Below, piece after piece: positions 33,834 to 42,870 of a stretch of DNA of 64,000 nucleotides. The notes beneath the pieces were generated by a model. The model worked only from the letters and a program-made list of their open reading frames with translations. It was not told where the DNA came from and did no database searches. This DNA comes from Propionispira arboris (GTDB taxonomy: Bacteria; Bacillota; Negativicutes; Selenomonadales; Selenomonadaceae), in the NCBI RefSeq assembly GCF_900109225.1, contig NZ_FNZK01000016.1, positions 61,035 to 125,034 of the forward strand, given 5' to 3'. Numbering within the stretch: position 1 is the stretch's first letter; the number at the start of each line of letters is the position of its first letter. Position numbers and translations under genes: made by a program.

Positions 33834-36765
33834 TATAAATCAATGCCTCCCTTAGTTCTGCTTCTGTTACTGCTTCTTCAATTTTTTGAATAACTTCATC
33901 ATTTTGGAAGCGCTGATATAAATACCGCACACCATCTTTACCATTAATGTCGAGCCCCAATAGGCATATAATCTTCGTTGATTTTTTATCAGCCCAAGTA
34001 ATACCGGTATTAGACTTAGCAAGTATGATGATCGATTCATTAACATAAGAACTATCTGCGTGCGGTAATGCAACCTTCTCGTTAATTAAATAAGACCCCA
34101 TTTTTTCTCTGGCAAAAACAGCCTCTGTATAGCCTTGTTTTACATACTTTTCTTCCATTAATATCGTACACATTTTTTTCAAGATCTCTGTTTTTGTATA
34201 ATGTACGTTGTCTAACATAAGAATTTTCATTTTCTTTACCACAGCTGGTACCGTAACCTGCTTTTGTTCAATCAGCACTACTGGATTCATTGCTTCATTT
34301 AAGAGGTACGCCACACTGCTGTTACCATCAGGCTGCGATAAAAGTTCACTCATCGAAATATACGGTATCCCTTGTATCTGCGGATCAACACTGCCAACCA
34401 TCGCTATGACATCATATTGCATCAGAATTTGCTGAATTTGTTTATAAATATCATGACGACCAATCATTCCCACATTTAAAAAGGCAATATTCTGTAATCT
34501 GTCACCAAACATTTTTTTCATCTGTTCCTGACAATAGAGTGCAACCCCTTCACCCGTAAAGCAAATTGTGATAATGGCTTTTTGCCGCAAAATATTTTGT
34601 GGTTGTGCTCTCATTTTTGGAAAAATATAGTTTAATTTTTCAATATCAGAAATCAACTCTGTTAAATGCGTTCCTGGTAAAATGCTGCGCCGCAAGGCTT
34701 CAATTACCATCATCGTATCCACACGGCCAATCGTTTCAACGTTTATTTTTGTCCTCGTCTGAATAATTTCACCAAACGTTAAAAGCGACCCAAGGTCTAC
34801 CATTATTAATACACCTTTACCTTCATCCGCACTTACTATAACCGTCATTAACCGTTCTAAAGCATCATGCGGGCTTTCTTCAAAACTCATATTGAATGAT
34901 TTTCCATGTGTTACATTGAGCAGTTTATGGGCAATTTCCAGCATGTTACTGCCAACATTACCATGTGTTGCCACTACAATACCGACATTACCTTCGTCTT
35001 CTCTCTCATTACCATGTAAATATAAAGCAATATAACTAATTTCATCATCTGGCAAATCTATTTGATATTTCTCGCGAATCACATTTACCATTTTTGCTGC
35101 AACTGCATATTCTACATGAAATTTCTTTTTAATATCCTCTAAATTAGGATTGATAATTTTCGTTCCCTGACTGATCCTGGTAAATGTAGCATTTAAATGA
35201 ATAGCCAAACAATACACCAGCGATTCATCCAATTTACCAAGCTCATTTTCTGCCACTCGCAAAATATCTTGTGCCAGATATATTACTTCATTCCCGACAA
35301 CTTTAGAAACTTCAGCTAAAGTAAGCGGCGTCAAACGATGCTTAATATGCGTGATGACATTTTGTAGTTTTTGTTCAATCTCATCACCTATTAACTGTTT
35401 GATTTGCTGTACATCCATCCCCTGACTAGCATATGTGGTATGTCTTTGTTCAATGTATCCATAAAATTCTTTAGGAAAACTATAAACATCATCTTCCATC
35501 GAGATTGGCTCCTGGCACAATTTGGGCTCAAAATGAAAATCTTTCCAGACCAAAGCGTCTAATTCTTGACGGTTGCTCTGTATTCTGAGCAACCCTTTTT
35601 TTACATACAGACTTAAATTCGGCAAATCAACTTTGACAATTTTTTCTTTTTTAGTCACGTATGACAAAAAGCTCTTGGCACACGTCACTTGAATATCACT
35701 CTTAAGCTGACCAATGTTACCTTTACATTCATAAAGAAGGTACGCTTTGATAACATCAAGGGCCACCTGCATCGGTGCATTCATTCGCGCTGATTCGTAC
35801 CCAAAAAATCTTTGAATCAACTGTAGTCTTTCTATTAAAGGACGATCTACTAAGGATGGTATATTGATCAGCATAGGTATCCGCCGTTTAAACGTTATGA
35901 GTAAGCTCGTTTCAATATTTTCCGTGGTTGCAGCAATCAGCTGCACATTTGCCTGCCTTACAGCATCGGCCTCTCCTAATCTACGAAAATGCCCTTTATC
36001 AATAAGTTGAAACAGCATTTCCTGCCCTTCCGAAGATAATCTATGTACCTCATCAAGAAATAAAATCCCACCATCTGTTTGTTCTATCAGACCCCGGCGT
36101 TCTGTTACTGCGCCCGTGTAAGCTCCTTTTACACAACCAAATAATTGCGTAATTAACAGTTGTGAATTTTCAGCATAATCCGCACAGTTAAATATCGTGA
36201 ATGGTGCAGTTTGAGGCAGACATTCTGCCTCAATGGAAAAGCGGTACATCGCTTCGGCAAGTTCACTCTTACCGACGCCAGTCTCACCAACAATCAAACA
36301 ATGCAGTCCATGTGGTGGATATAACATCGTCGCCTTCGCCTGCTGAATTTGCGTATGCAGACTCCCGCCCGTACCGACTAAATTTTCGAATGCATGATAT
36401 GATTTTTCCACGGTTTCTAAAAGAGAGCTTTCTTTTGGTAATCCACCGATGAGATCTGCATGAATGTTTCGTAATTTGATATTTTTCATATATTTATGCA
36501 ATAAATAACTTGATATGGAATATCCTTGTTTTTGCAGCATATTTTGTATTTCTAAATTAGAAATAGCCTTATGATCTGAAAGCATACTTCTGATTTCCTT
36601 GCAGATGTACTCTTGTTTTCTTTCTCTTGAATCCAAAATTTTCAATTCTTTGCGAAGTAATGTTACATACTCTCGACTCACTAACAGCTGTTTACAAAGT
36701 TCTGTATCCGTATACGGCTCATTATGATTTTCTTCTGCAATAAGATTTTGGATTTTCTCTCTCAT
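33823..36765 (-). CDS. LevR-type sigma54 activator with PRD and PTS domains
   Basis: This 980-residue regulator contains an N-terminal DNA-binding region (about 1-100), an AAA+ domain with GETGVGKSE (160-168) and GAYTGA (214-219), a PRD (about 455-590, His near 522 and 584), an EIIA-mannose-like domain (about 592-710, His 601 in VATHGN), an EIIB-galactitol-like domain (about 728-810, Cys in ITICFTGEG) and a C-terminal EIIA type 2 domain (about 840-975, His 903 in ALPHADSS). LevR itself ends with a second PRD, which is replaced here. The ATG at 36765 is chosen: AGGAGGT precedes it and the sigma54 promoter lies just upstream. It should activate sigma54 transcription under phosphorylation control by the PTS. 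Confidence 0.92.
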   Translation of the reverse strand: MREKIQNLIAEENHNEPYTDTELCKQLLVSREYVTLLRKELKILDSRERKQEYICKEIRSMLSDHKAISNLEIQNMLQKQGYSISSYLLHKYMKNIKLRNIHADLIGGLPKESSLLETVEKSYHAFENLVGTGGSLHTQIQQAKATMLYPPHGLHCLIVGETGVGKSELAEAMYRFSIEAECLPQTAPFTIFNCADYAENSQLLITQLFGCVKGAYTGAVTERRGLIEQTDGGILFLDEVHRLSSEGQEMLFQLIDKGHFRRLGEADAVRQANVQLIAATTENIETSLLITFKRRIPMLINIPSLVDRPLIERLQLIQRFFGYESARMNAPMQVALDVIKAYLLYECKGNIGQLKSDIQVTCAKSFLSYVTKKEKIVKVDLPNLSLYVKKGLLRIQSNRQELDALVWKDFHFEPKLCQEPISMEDDVYSFPKEFYGYIEQRHTTYASQGMDVQQIKQLIGDEIEQKLQNVITHIKHRLTPLTLAEVSKVVGNEVIYLAQDILRVAENELGKLDESLVYCLAIHLNATFTRISQGTKIINPNLEDIKKKFHVEYAVAAKMVNVIREKYQIDLPDDEISYIALYLHGNEREDEGNVGIVVATHGNVGSNMLEIAHKLLNVTHGKSFNMSFEESPHDALERLMTVIVSADEGKGVLIMVDLGSLLTFGEIIQTRTKINVETIGRVDTMMVIEALRRSILPGTHLTELISDIEKLNYIFPKMRAQPQNILRQKAIITICFTGEGVALYCQEQMKKMFGDRLQNIAFLNVGMIGRHDIYKQIQQILMQYDVIAMVGSVDPQIQGIPYISMSELLSQPDGNSSVAYLLNEAMNPVVLIEQKQVTVPAVVKKMKILMLDNVHYTKTEILKKMCTILMEEKYVKQGYTEAVFAREKMGSYLINEKVALPHADSSYVNESIIILAKSNTGITWADKKSTKIICLLGLDINGKDGVRYLYQRFQNDEVIQKIEEAVTEAELREALIYNAN

Positions 36766-36790
36766 GATTCGACCTCCTGCCTTTCTATAT

Positions 36791-36806
36791 TGCAAGCCTC
36801 GTGCCA
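36791..36806 (-). promoter_or_regulatory. Sigma54 (-24/-12) promoter of the polyol PTS operon
   Basis: The minus strand reads TGGCACGAGGCTTGCA, an exact consensus match. The predicted transcript starts near 36780, leaving a 15-nt leader that holds AGGAGGT before the ATG at 36765. The activator is thus encoded by the first gene of the operon it probably controls. Confidence 0.92.
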
Positions 36807-36862
36807 AACAAAAGTAAGTTTTACCGAAACCGCATTATTCAATGTTTTCTGAATATTGCCAT

Positions 36863-36957
36863 TTACATATTTTTGTGTTCGTATTTACATATGTATATCC
36901 AGCGATGCATTTTTCAAACTAATATCACATCCTTCTATCCTCAGCTTACATATTTTT
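36863..36957. promoter_or_regulatory. Three TTACATAT motifs, candidate LevR-type enhancer
   Basis: TTACATAT is seen at 36863, 36885 and 36946 (plus-strand coordinates), each followed by a T-rich or TAT stretch. They lie 57-150 bp upstream of the sigma54 promoter, a normal enhancer range. The region is AT-rich, so chance occurrence is possible. Confidence 0.35.
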
Positions 36958-37068
36958 AGTTTTTTAACAACATATATAAAATACTTTTACAAATGTTATT
37001 CGTAATAAATCATAACAAGAGAAAATTGACTCGTCAATCTCAATAATTTCCTTTTGCGCAATAAAAAA

Positions 37069-37112
37069 GCCTCGAATAAACAGTTTCTATAAATCAACTG
37101 TTTATTCGAGGT
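37069..37112 (-). terminator. Terminator after the ROK gene
   Basis: CCTCGAATAAACAGTT (37070-37085) pairs perfectly with AACTGTTTATTCGAGG (37096-37111), followed by T6 on the minus strand. It isolates the ROK gene from the sigma54 operon. The rest of the 355-bp gap 36766-37121 holds the sigma54 promoter and TTACATAT motifs. Confidence 0.92.
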
Positions 37113-37121
37113 TTCTGTTTT

Positions 37122-38250
37122 TCAAATTGCCTTAATAAATCGTTCAATATGACGTAACGCCGCACCTGCAGCAATCGCTTCTGTCTTATATTGGCAAATC
37201 TTAATGACACTCCTGTTCATTTTAAAAGGATTTTGTGCTTCAACTTTTTCTTGTAATACTTCGTTATATTTTTCCATATACATACCAACATAACCACCCA
37301 AAATAACCGTACAATCAAATAACATAATTGTATTATGTATCGCCAGTGATAGATGGTCCAGATACACATTCCAAATTTCCACAGCTTTTTTTTCGCCTTG
37401 CTCTAATAACAGGAAAAAGTCCTCTAAACTGCCTTTGGCAGTATCCGCTAAAACGGTCGCTGCACAATATGTGTCAAAACAGCCCTTTTGTCCACAATAA
37501 CATTTTTTTCCCTCTGGAACAATAATCATATGCCCAATTTCTCCGCTACAGCGTGTATCTCCCAGATATTTCATATTGTCAAAAAATACCGCACCACCGA
37601 TACTGTTACCAAGCGAAATATAAAAGACATTCTTCACATCGTTTGCTACCCAAAACTCTGCAAAACCTGCAACTTCCGAATCATGGCATAAAATGCAGGG
37701 ATATGCTATATAACGAGAAAAGCGCGAGCAAGTCTCCCCTGTATTCTGTAAAATAGCCCCATAAACAACCATCGATTCATCTTCGGAAATTAATGCCGGA
37801 ACAGCAATACCGACACCAATAATTTTTGCTGAATCAAATCTATTTCGCTCCACAAACGCATCAATAAACGATCCAACATTTCTATAATACTCATCATTCG
37901 AACCAAAGGGAAAACGAATTCGCTGCGTTGCCAAAATATCACCAGCAAGATCAATTGCAACAATACCAATATGGTTTCGCGTAATATCAAGACCAATAGC
38001 CATCTTGACATCATTGACACATGTAAGTACCTGTGCTTTGCGACCGCCAGTAGATTCGAACGTTCCAGCATTGGTGATCAAACCCATTTCACTTAAATCT
38101 TTAAGATTTTGCGTAACAGTTGGTAAACTCATTTTAAGTTCATAGACAATATCTTGTTTGGATACTTTTTTTTCTTTGATAAATTAAATTAAAAACATGC
38201 TGGCGATTCATTTTTTTGATTTCCATTGTCGTACTTGCTTCATTCCTCAT
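37122..38250 (-). pseudogene. ROK-family transcriptional repressor, frameshifted near the N-terminus
   Basis: The long part (from an ATG at 38132, 336 residues) has the ROK fold: IGLDITRNHIGIVAIDLAGDIL, and the zinc motif CYCGQKGCFDTYC. Its apparent start falls inside the helix-turn-helix. The missing beginning is in another frame upstream: from ATG 38250 or 38226 it reads MEIKKMNRQHVFNLIYQRKK, then after an A8 tract (38166-38173) the first frame resumes as VSKQDIVYELKMSLPTVTQN. Removing one A joins them into a normal XylR/NagC-like repressor of about 375 residues. This may be a real mutation, phase variation, slippage or sequencing error. Position suggests regulation of the polyol operon. 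Confidence 0.85.
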
Positions 38251-38419
38251 TCCACCACATCCATAAAAAGTTTTTAAAAAGTCCTTTCTATATATTATCA
38301 TAGAATGAAATATTTGATAATATCATCTCAAAAAATCAACAATTTTACTTCTTGATCTATAAGGACTATAATAAAATTTATTGCTAAATATTTTAAATTG
38401 AAAAGAGGTCTTCTTATAT

Positions 38420-39136
38420 ATGAAAGATATTTTAGATGCACATATGCATACCCTTATGAGTGGTCATGCTTACAGTACGATTCGCGAAATGACGCGTGCC
38501 GCGAAAGAGAAAGGTCTCGAGCTCATTGGCATAACCGAACATGCACCCTTGATGTCTGGAACTTGCCATGAAATCTACTTTCATAATTTCAAGGTAATTG
38601 ATCGCAGCGCGTACGATGTCGAACTTCTTATGGGTTCTGAGGTGAATATTAAAGATTTTAACGGTGGTCTCGATTTACCAGAAAAGGCCTTGCGCAAAAT
38701 CGACTATGCCATTGCTAGTTTGCATGACATCTGTATAAAAGCAGGCAGCATCGAACAAAATACTCGTGCTGTAATCGGTGCTATCCGAAACCCATTTATC
38801 AATATCATCGGACATCCTGATGATGGCTGTTTTCCACTTGATTATGAACAAATTGTTCTTGCAGCAAAAGAACATCACGTATTGCTTGAAGTGAACAACA
38901 GCTCTTTTCATCCATTGGCCAGTCGGCAAAATTCTCATGCTAATGCCACCACAATGTTAAATTTTTGCAAAAAACATAATGTCACTATTATTATGGATAG
39001 CGACGCTCACATTGATCTTGATGTTGGCAATCATACATATGCCCAAGCTTTACTAAAAGAATTGTCTTTCCCTGAAGAATTAGTCGTCAACACGTCCGTG
39101 CAAAAATTCAAATCTTATCTTAACCTGATAAAATAA
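38420..39136 (+). CDS. PHP-domain phosphatase (YcdX type)
   Basis: This 238-residue protein has the PHP metal-binding pattern: DAHMHTLMSGHA at the N-terminus, ITEHAPL, an SEVNI block, ASLHD, IGHPDDG and SDAHID near residue 195. These supply the trinuclear metal ligands of YcdX-like phosphatases. The length fits a free-standing phosphatase rather than histidinol phosphatase (about 265-280). GAGGT lies about 11 nt before the ATG. It is monocistronic; substrate unknown. Confidence 0.88.
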   Translation: MKDILDAHMHTLMSGHAYSTIREMTRAAKEKGLELIGITEHAPLMSGTCHEIYFHNFKVIDRSAYDVELLMGSEVNIKDFNGGLDLPEKALRKIDYAIASLHDICIKAGSIEQNTRAVIGAIRNPFINIIGHPDDGCFPLDYEQIVLAAKEHHVLLEVNNSSFHPLASRQNSHANATTMLNFCKKHNVTIIMDSDAHIDLDVGNHTYAQALLKELSFPEELVVNTSVQKFKSYLNLIK

Positions 39137-39217
39137 ATCACCTCAACAATGTCTCCCTCTTATTAATATTTTATATATTATCACCAATATAAGGTATTAA
39201 TTCAAAATAAAATAATT

Positions 39218-39264
39218 AAAAACAGCTATATAACTTTAATAAATAAAGTTATATAGCTGTTTTT
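39218..39264. terminator. Long hairpin terminator after the PHP gene
   Basis: A perfect 21-bp stem (39218-39238 with 39244-39264) with a 5-nt loop and A/T tracts on both sides. It ends 4 bp before the -35 of the permease promoter. Confidence 0.85.
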
Positions 39265-39267
39265 AAT

Positions 39268-39296
39268 TTGACATAACACTTACAAGTTACTATACT
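39268..39296 (+). promoter_or_regulatory. SigmaA promoter of the amino acid permease
   Basis: TTGACA (39268-39273), 17-bp spacer, TATACT (39291-39296). Near-consensus. Confidence 0.82.
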
Positions 39297-39346
39297 TTTA
39301 TAGATTGCTTAAATTAACTTTATAGAAAACAGGTGTTTTTGAATTG

Positions 39347-40777
39347 ATGAACTTATTTCGTACGAAAAGTATTGAACAAATGCGTAGCATGGCTGAAAAT
39401 TCAGGCATGAAAAAAAGTTTAGGTGCCGTTGATTTAATTTTACTCGGCATTGGCTGTGTAATCGGCACCGGTATTTTTGTATTGACGGGTGTTGCAGCAG
39501 CTAAATACGCTGGTCCTGCTGTTATTTTATCTTTTATTATTTCTGGTCTTGCCTGCGCATTTGCCGGACTCGCGTATGCCGAATTCGCTTCGATTGTTCC
39601 CTCTTCAGGTAGTGCTTATACTTACACGTATGCTTCATTAGGTGAATTTTTAGCCTTTTTAGTTGGTTGGAATCTCATTCTTGAATATACTGTTACAGCT
39701 AGTGCTGTAGCCTCTGGCTGGTCTGGTTATATGGTTGGGCTGCTTAAATCAGTCGGAATCGAATTATCCCCAGCCTTTACACTGGTACCTAGTGATGGTG
39801 GTATCATCAATCTCCCCGCTATTTTCATTACTTTATTCTTGAGTTTTCTCTTAGTTCGCGGCACACAGGAAAGCACGAAAATAAACCGTATCCTGGTTTT
39901 TGTAAAACTTATTGCTGTATTTATTTTCCTTATATTAGCTGGTCCCAATGTTGATACCGCAAATTGGGAACCATTCATGCCCTTTGGTTTCTCTGGCGTC
40001 ACGGGCGGTGCGGCCATCGTATTTTTTGCCTATATTGGATTCGATGCCGTAGCAACCTCGGCCGAAGAATGTAAAGATCCCGCACGGGACTTACCAGTCG
40101 GCATTATCGGTTCTTTGGTTATCTGTACTGTTTTATATGTCGTTGTGGCCGCTGTCTTAACCGGTGTTGTACCTTATACCGAACTTAACAATCCCGAACC
40201 AGTTGCTTTTGCCTTACGCTATATTGGTTATAATATCGGTTCAGCCGTTGTCGGAGTAGGTGCTATTGCTGGCATTACAACGGTATTACTTGTGTTATTA
40301 TACGGTCAGGCCCGCATCTTTTTTGCGATGTCTAGAGACGGAATGGTGCCTGCAAATATTTGTAAAATTCATTCTCGTTATAAAACACCTTACATCGTCA
40401 CAATTGCCGGTGCTGTATTTGTCTCACTCATTGCCGGTTTTGCCCCAATCGGTCTGATTGCCGAAATGGCAAACATCGGCACGCTCAATGCTTTTCTGAT
40501 CGCCGCAATTGGCGTCATGGTGTTGCGCCTGACGAAACCTGATCTGCATCGCACCTTTCGTTGTCCAGTTGTCTGGCTTATTGCACCACTCGCCATCCTC
40601 TCCTGTGGCTATCTCATGTACAACCTGCCATTTGACACCTGGGTTCGCTTTTTTGTTTGGTGCGGTATTGGCTGTATCGTTTATTTCACTTACAGTTATC
40701 AACATAGTACCATCAATATAAAACAATCTTCGAAAAATCCAGCACCACAAATAGACGATATAAATACTTCTTTATAA
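39347..40777 (+). CDS. APC-family amino acid permease
   Basis: This 476-residue membrane protein has about 12 spans. Typical APC signatures are LGIGCVIGTGIFVLTGVAAA (unwound TM1 with the backbone-binding GTG), GLAYAEFASIVPSSGSAYTYTYASLGE and FFAYIGFDAVATSAEE. It resembles YfnA/cationic amino acid permeases. ATG 39347 is one codon after a TTG. It lies near, but divergent from, GABA-type catabolic genes, so an amino acid linked to them is possible (inference). Confidence 0.92.
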   Translation: MNLFRTKSIEQMRSMAENSGMKKSLGAVDLILLGIGCVIGTGIFVLTGVAAAKYAGPAVILSFIISGLACAFAGLAYAEFASIVPSSGSAYTYTYASLGEFLAFLVGWNLILEYTVTASAVASGWSGYMVGLLKSVGIELSPAFTLVPSDGGIINLPAIFITLFLSFLLVRGTQESTKINRILVFVKLIAVFIFLILAGPNVDTANWEPFMPFGFSGVTGGAAIVFFAYIGFDAVATSAEECKDPARDLPVGIIGSLVICTVLYVVVAAVLTGVVPYTELNNPEPVAFALRYIGYNIGSAVVGVGAIAGITTVLLVLLYGQARIFFAMSRDGMVPANICKIHSRYKTPYIVTIAGAVFVSLIAGFAPIGLIAEMANIGTLNAFLIAAIGVMVLRLTKPDLHRTFRCPVVWLIAPLAILSCGYLMYNLPFDTWVRFFVWCGIGCIVYFTYSYQHSTINIKQSSKNPAPQIDDINTSL

Positions 40778-40778
40778 A

Positions 40779-40815
40779 CAAAAAACGTCGAATCAAACGG
40801 TTCGGCGTTTTTTTT
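40779..40815 (+). terminator. Terminator after amino acid permease
   Basis: AAAAAACGTCGAA pairs with TTCGGCGTTTTTT, with one wobble, and T8 follows. Confidence 0.88.
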
Positions 40816-40846
40816 CTTGCAAAAAATAGAATCAGGTTTTATTCGG

Positions 40847-41293
40847 CTATTGCGGTAGTGCGATATTTTCTAAGATTTTCACTAAAGCAGCCTCAAAACG
40901 TTCATCATCTTGCACTGTTCTTTTTTTAGGTCCTTTTGTTCGCCCGCCCCCACGACGTAATTTTGCTTTCACTTCACGTTCTTCCAATAAAAAATCCATT
41001 TTATTTACATCATAAGGAATGCCTGCCGGGCTCAGACAAGCCGCTTTTTTGCTTAAAACCATGGCTGCCAATCCCCAGTCCTGCGTAATCACAAGATCGT
41101 CTGCTTGCGTTATATTGATAATCTTTAAATCCGCTTCCTGCGAGGTATTATCGACCATTATATGATGATCATTGTCTATTTGATGGTCAAAGCTGGCAAC
41201 GGTGTAGACTTCCCGTTTATACATCTGACCAACTTGTTTACAGATTGCTAATACTGGTTTCGGACATGCATCCGCATCGATAATTATTTTCAT
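40847..41293 (-). CDS. YaiI/YqxD family protein (DUF188)
   Basis: This 148-residue protein starts with [17 protein letters not shown] and contains the [29 protein letters not shown] block; GGRTKGPKK near the C-terminus is also diagnostic. The acidic residues resemble a PIN-like nuclease fold, but the biochemical role is not established. It lies after the aminotransferase gene but behind a terminator, so it is probably separate. Confidence 0.9.
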   Translation of the reverse strand: MKIIIDADACPKPVLAICKQVGQMYKREVYTVASFDHQIDNDHHIMVDNTSQEADLKIINITQADDLVITQDWGLAAMVLSKKAACLSPAGIPYDVNKMDFLLEEREVKAKLRRGGGRTKGPKKRTVQDDERFEAALVKILENIALPQ

Positions 41294-41336
41294 GAAATCC
41301 TCTACTTTATTTCATATTTTCAAAGACATACCAAAA

Positions 41337-41377
41337 ATGCCCTTATTCATGATGTATTATACCATAAATAAGGGCAT
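41337..41377 (-). terminator. Terminator after gabT
   Basis: ATGCCCTTATT pairs with AATAAGGGCAT; T5 follows on the minus strand. Confidence 0.8.
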
Positions 41378-41398
41378 CCATTCTTTGATAAAATCTAC

Positions 41399-42706
41399 TT
41401 AAACGTCTTTTGCTGCTTCTAAGATACTGTTTTCTATAATAGACAACCCACGGTCGAGTTGTTCATCTGTTGTAACAAGTGGAATCAAGAGGCGAAGTAC
41501 ATTGCCATAAATACCAGCATTAATCAAAATTAATTTTTGGTCGAGGCATAATTTGATTACTTTTGCCGTAAGTTCTTTTGCTGGTTCTTTCGTCTTTTTA
41601 TCTTCTACTAACTCAATACCAATCATGGCGCCAAGTCCTCTGACATCGCCAATAATCGGGCATCTGTCTTGCAAAGCTTTAAATTTCGTTAGAGTCTTTT
41701 CACCAATAGTAATGGCCCGCTGACAAAGATTTTGTTCTTTAATCATTTTAATAACTTCAACACCAGCTACACAAGCAAGTGGATTCCCACCATACGTGCC
41801 ACCGATACTGCCACCACCCGGTGCATCCATGATTTCAGCCAGACCCGTTACTGCGCTTAACGGAACACCCGCAGCAATTGATTTTGCCGTAGTCATAAGA
41901 TCCGGTTCCACGTTCCAGTTTTCGATCGCAAACATTTTACCACTGCGAGCAAATCCGCTTTGCACTTCATCCGCAATAAAGAGAATATCATTTTTTTCAC
42001 AAATGCTCTTAAGCCCTGGCAAAAATTCTTTTGGCGGAATAATAAAACCGCCTTCCCCTTGGATCGGTTCAATAATCATTGCTGCAATTTCACTTGGATC
42101 CGCTGTTGCCGCAAAAAACTTATCAAAAGCTTCCAAGCAATGCATTCCACAGCTTGGATATGTGGAATGATAAGGACAGCGATAACAATAGGACGCGGGA
42201 ATTTTATATAAATCCGATGGGAATGGACCAAATCCATATTTATAAGGTTTAACTTTACTAGTCAGCCCCATAGTAAGCGAAGTCCGACCATGGAAACAAC
42301 ATTCAAACGAAATAATCCCTGTTTTCTTTTTTGCATGGCGAGCTATTTTAATTGCATTTTCTACGGCTTCTGCTCCGCTATTCGCAAACATCGTTTTTTT
42401 CTTTGAAGACCCTGGGGCAATTTCATTCATTTTTTCCGCAAGGTCAATATATGGTTCATACATCACAACTGAAAAAAAGGAATGTAATAATTTTTCCGCT
42501 TGGTTTTGGATAGCTTTAACAACTGGTTTCGGACAATGACCTACATTTAAAACACCAACGCCCGCAAAGAAATCAAGATATTCATTGTCTTCCATATCGG
42601 TAATTATAGCACCACTGGCTTTTTTGGCAAAGATCGGCGTCGAATTAGCTATACCACTAGGGACTGCCGCTTGTTTACGTTTCAATAATTCTTCTGATTT
42701 TGACAT
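41399..42706 (-). CDS. gabT: 4-aminobutyrate aminotransferase-like class III aminotransferase
   Basis: This 435-residue PLP enzyme shows FLDFFAGVGVLNVGHCPKPVV, FANSGAEAVENAIKIARH, the Asp motif FIADEVQSGFARSGKMFA, and the Lys region MTTAKSIAAGVPLSAVTG. An SYCYRCPYHSTYPSCGMHC insert is characteristic of the Firmicute GABA/aspartate-type clade. It would move the amino group of GABA to 2-oxoglutarate, giving succinate semialdehyde. The ATG at 42706 has GGGGAGGG upstream; a longer frame start lacks one. Beside it are a PucR regulator and an aldehyde dehydrogenase that could oxidise the product. Confidence 0.87.
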   Translation of the reverse strand: MSKSEELLKRKQAAVPSGIANSTPIFAKKASGAIITDMEDNEYLDFFAGVGVLNVGHCPKPVVKAIQNQAEKLLHSFFSVVMYEPYIDLAEKMNEIAPGSSKKKTMFANSGAEAVENAIKIARHAKKKTGIISFECCFHGRTSLTMGLTSKVKPYKYGFGPFPSDLYKIPASYCYRCPYHSTYPSCGMHCLEAFDKFFAATADPSEIAAMIIEPIQGEGGFIIPPKEFLPGLKSICEKNDILFIADEVQSGFARSGKMFAIENWNVEPDLMTTAKSIAAGVPLSAVTGLAEIMDAPGGGSIGGTYGGNPLACVAGVEVIKMIKEQNLCQRAITIGEKTLTKFKALQDRCPIIGDVRGLGAMIGIELVEDKKTKEPAKELTAKVIKLCLDQKLILINAGIYGNVLRLLIPLVTTDEQLDRGLSIIENSILEAAKDV

Positions 42707-42730
42707 ATTTAGCCCTCCCCTGCACAAGCT

Positions 42731-42779
42731 CCAGAAAAGAGAAAAGCTGCCAAAAAGATACGAAATAATCTCTTTGGCA
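42731..42779 (-). promoter_or_regulatory. Terminator-like hairpin in the gabT leader
   Basis: TGCCAAAAAGAT (42748-42759) pairs with ATCTCTTTGGCA (42768-42779), one wobble on the minus strand, followed by a T-rich tail ending 25 nt before the gabT ATG. Too little space remains for a promoter downstream, so the hairpin is in the leader if transcription starts upstream; it may also end pucR. Confidence 0.5.
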
Positions 42780-42870
42780 ACTCTGCCCATCTTGCTTTAT
42801 TTTCTAACTCATGCGATTGATTATGCTTTTATTGTAACAGACCTTTTGCCTCTAAGTCTATGTGCATTTA

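Noticed and set aside
33823..36807. Longer start of the LevR-type gene at 36807
   Set aside because: The extra 14 codons are the sigma54 promoter itself, and the ribosome site belongs to the ATG at 36765.
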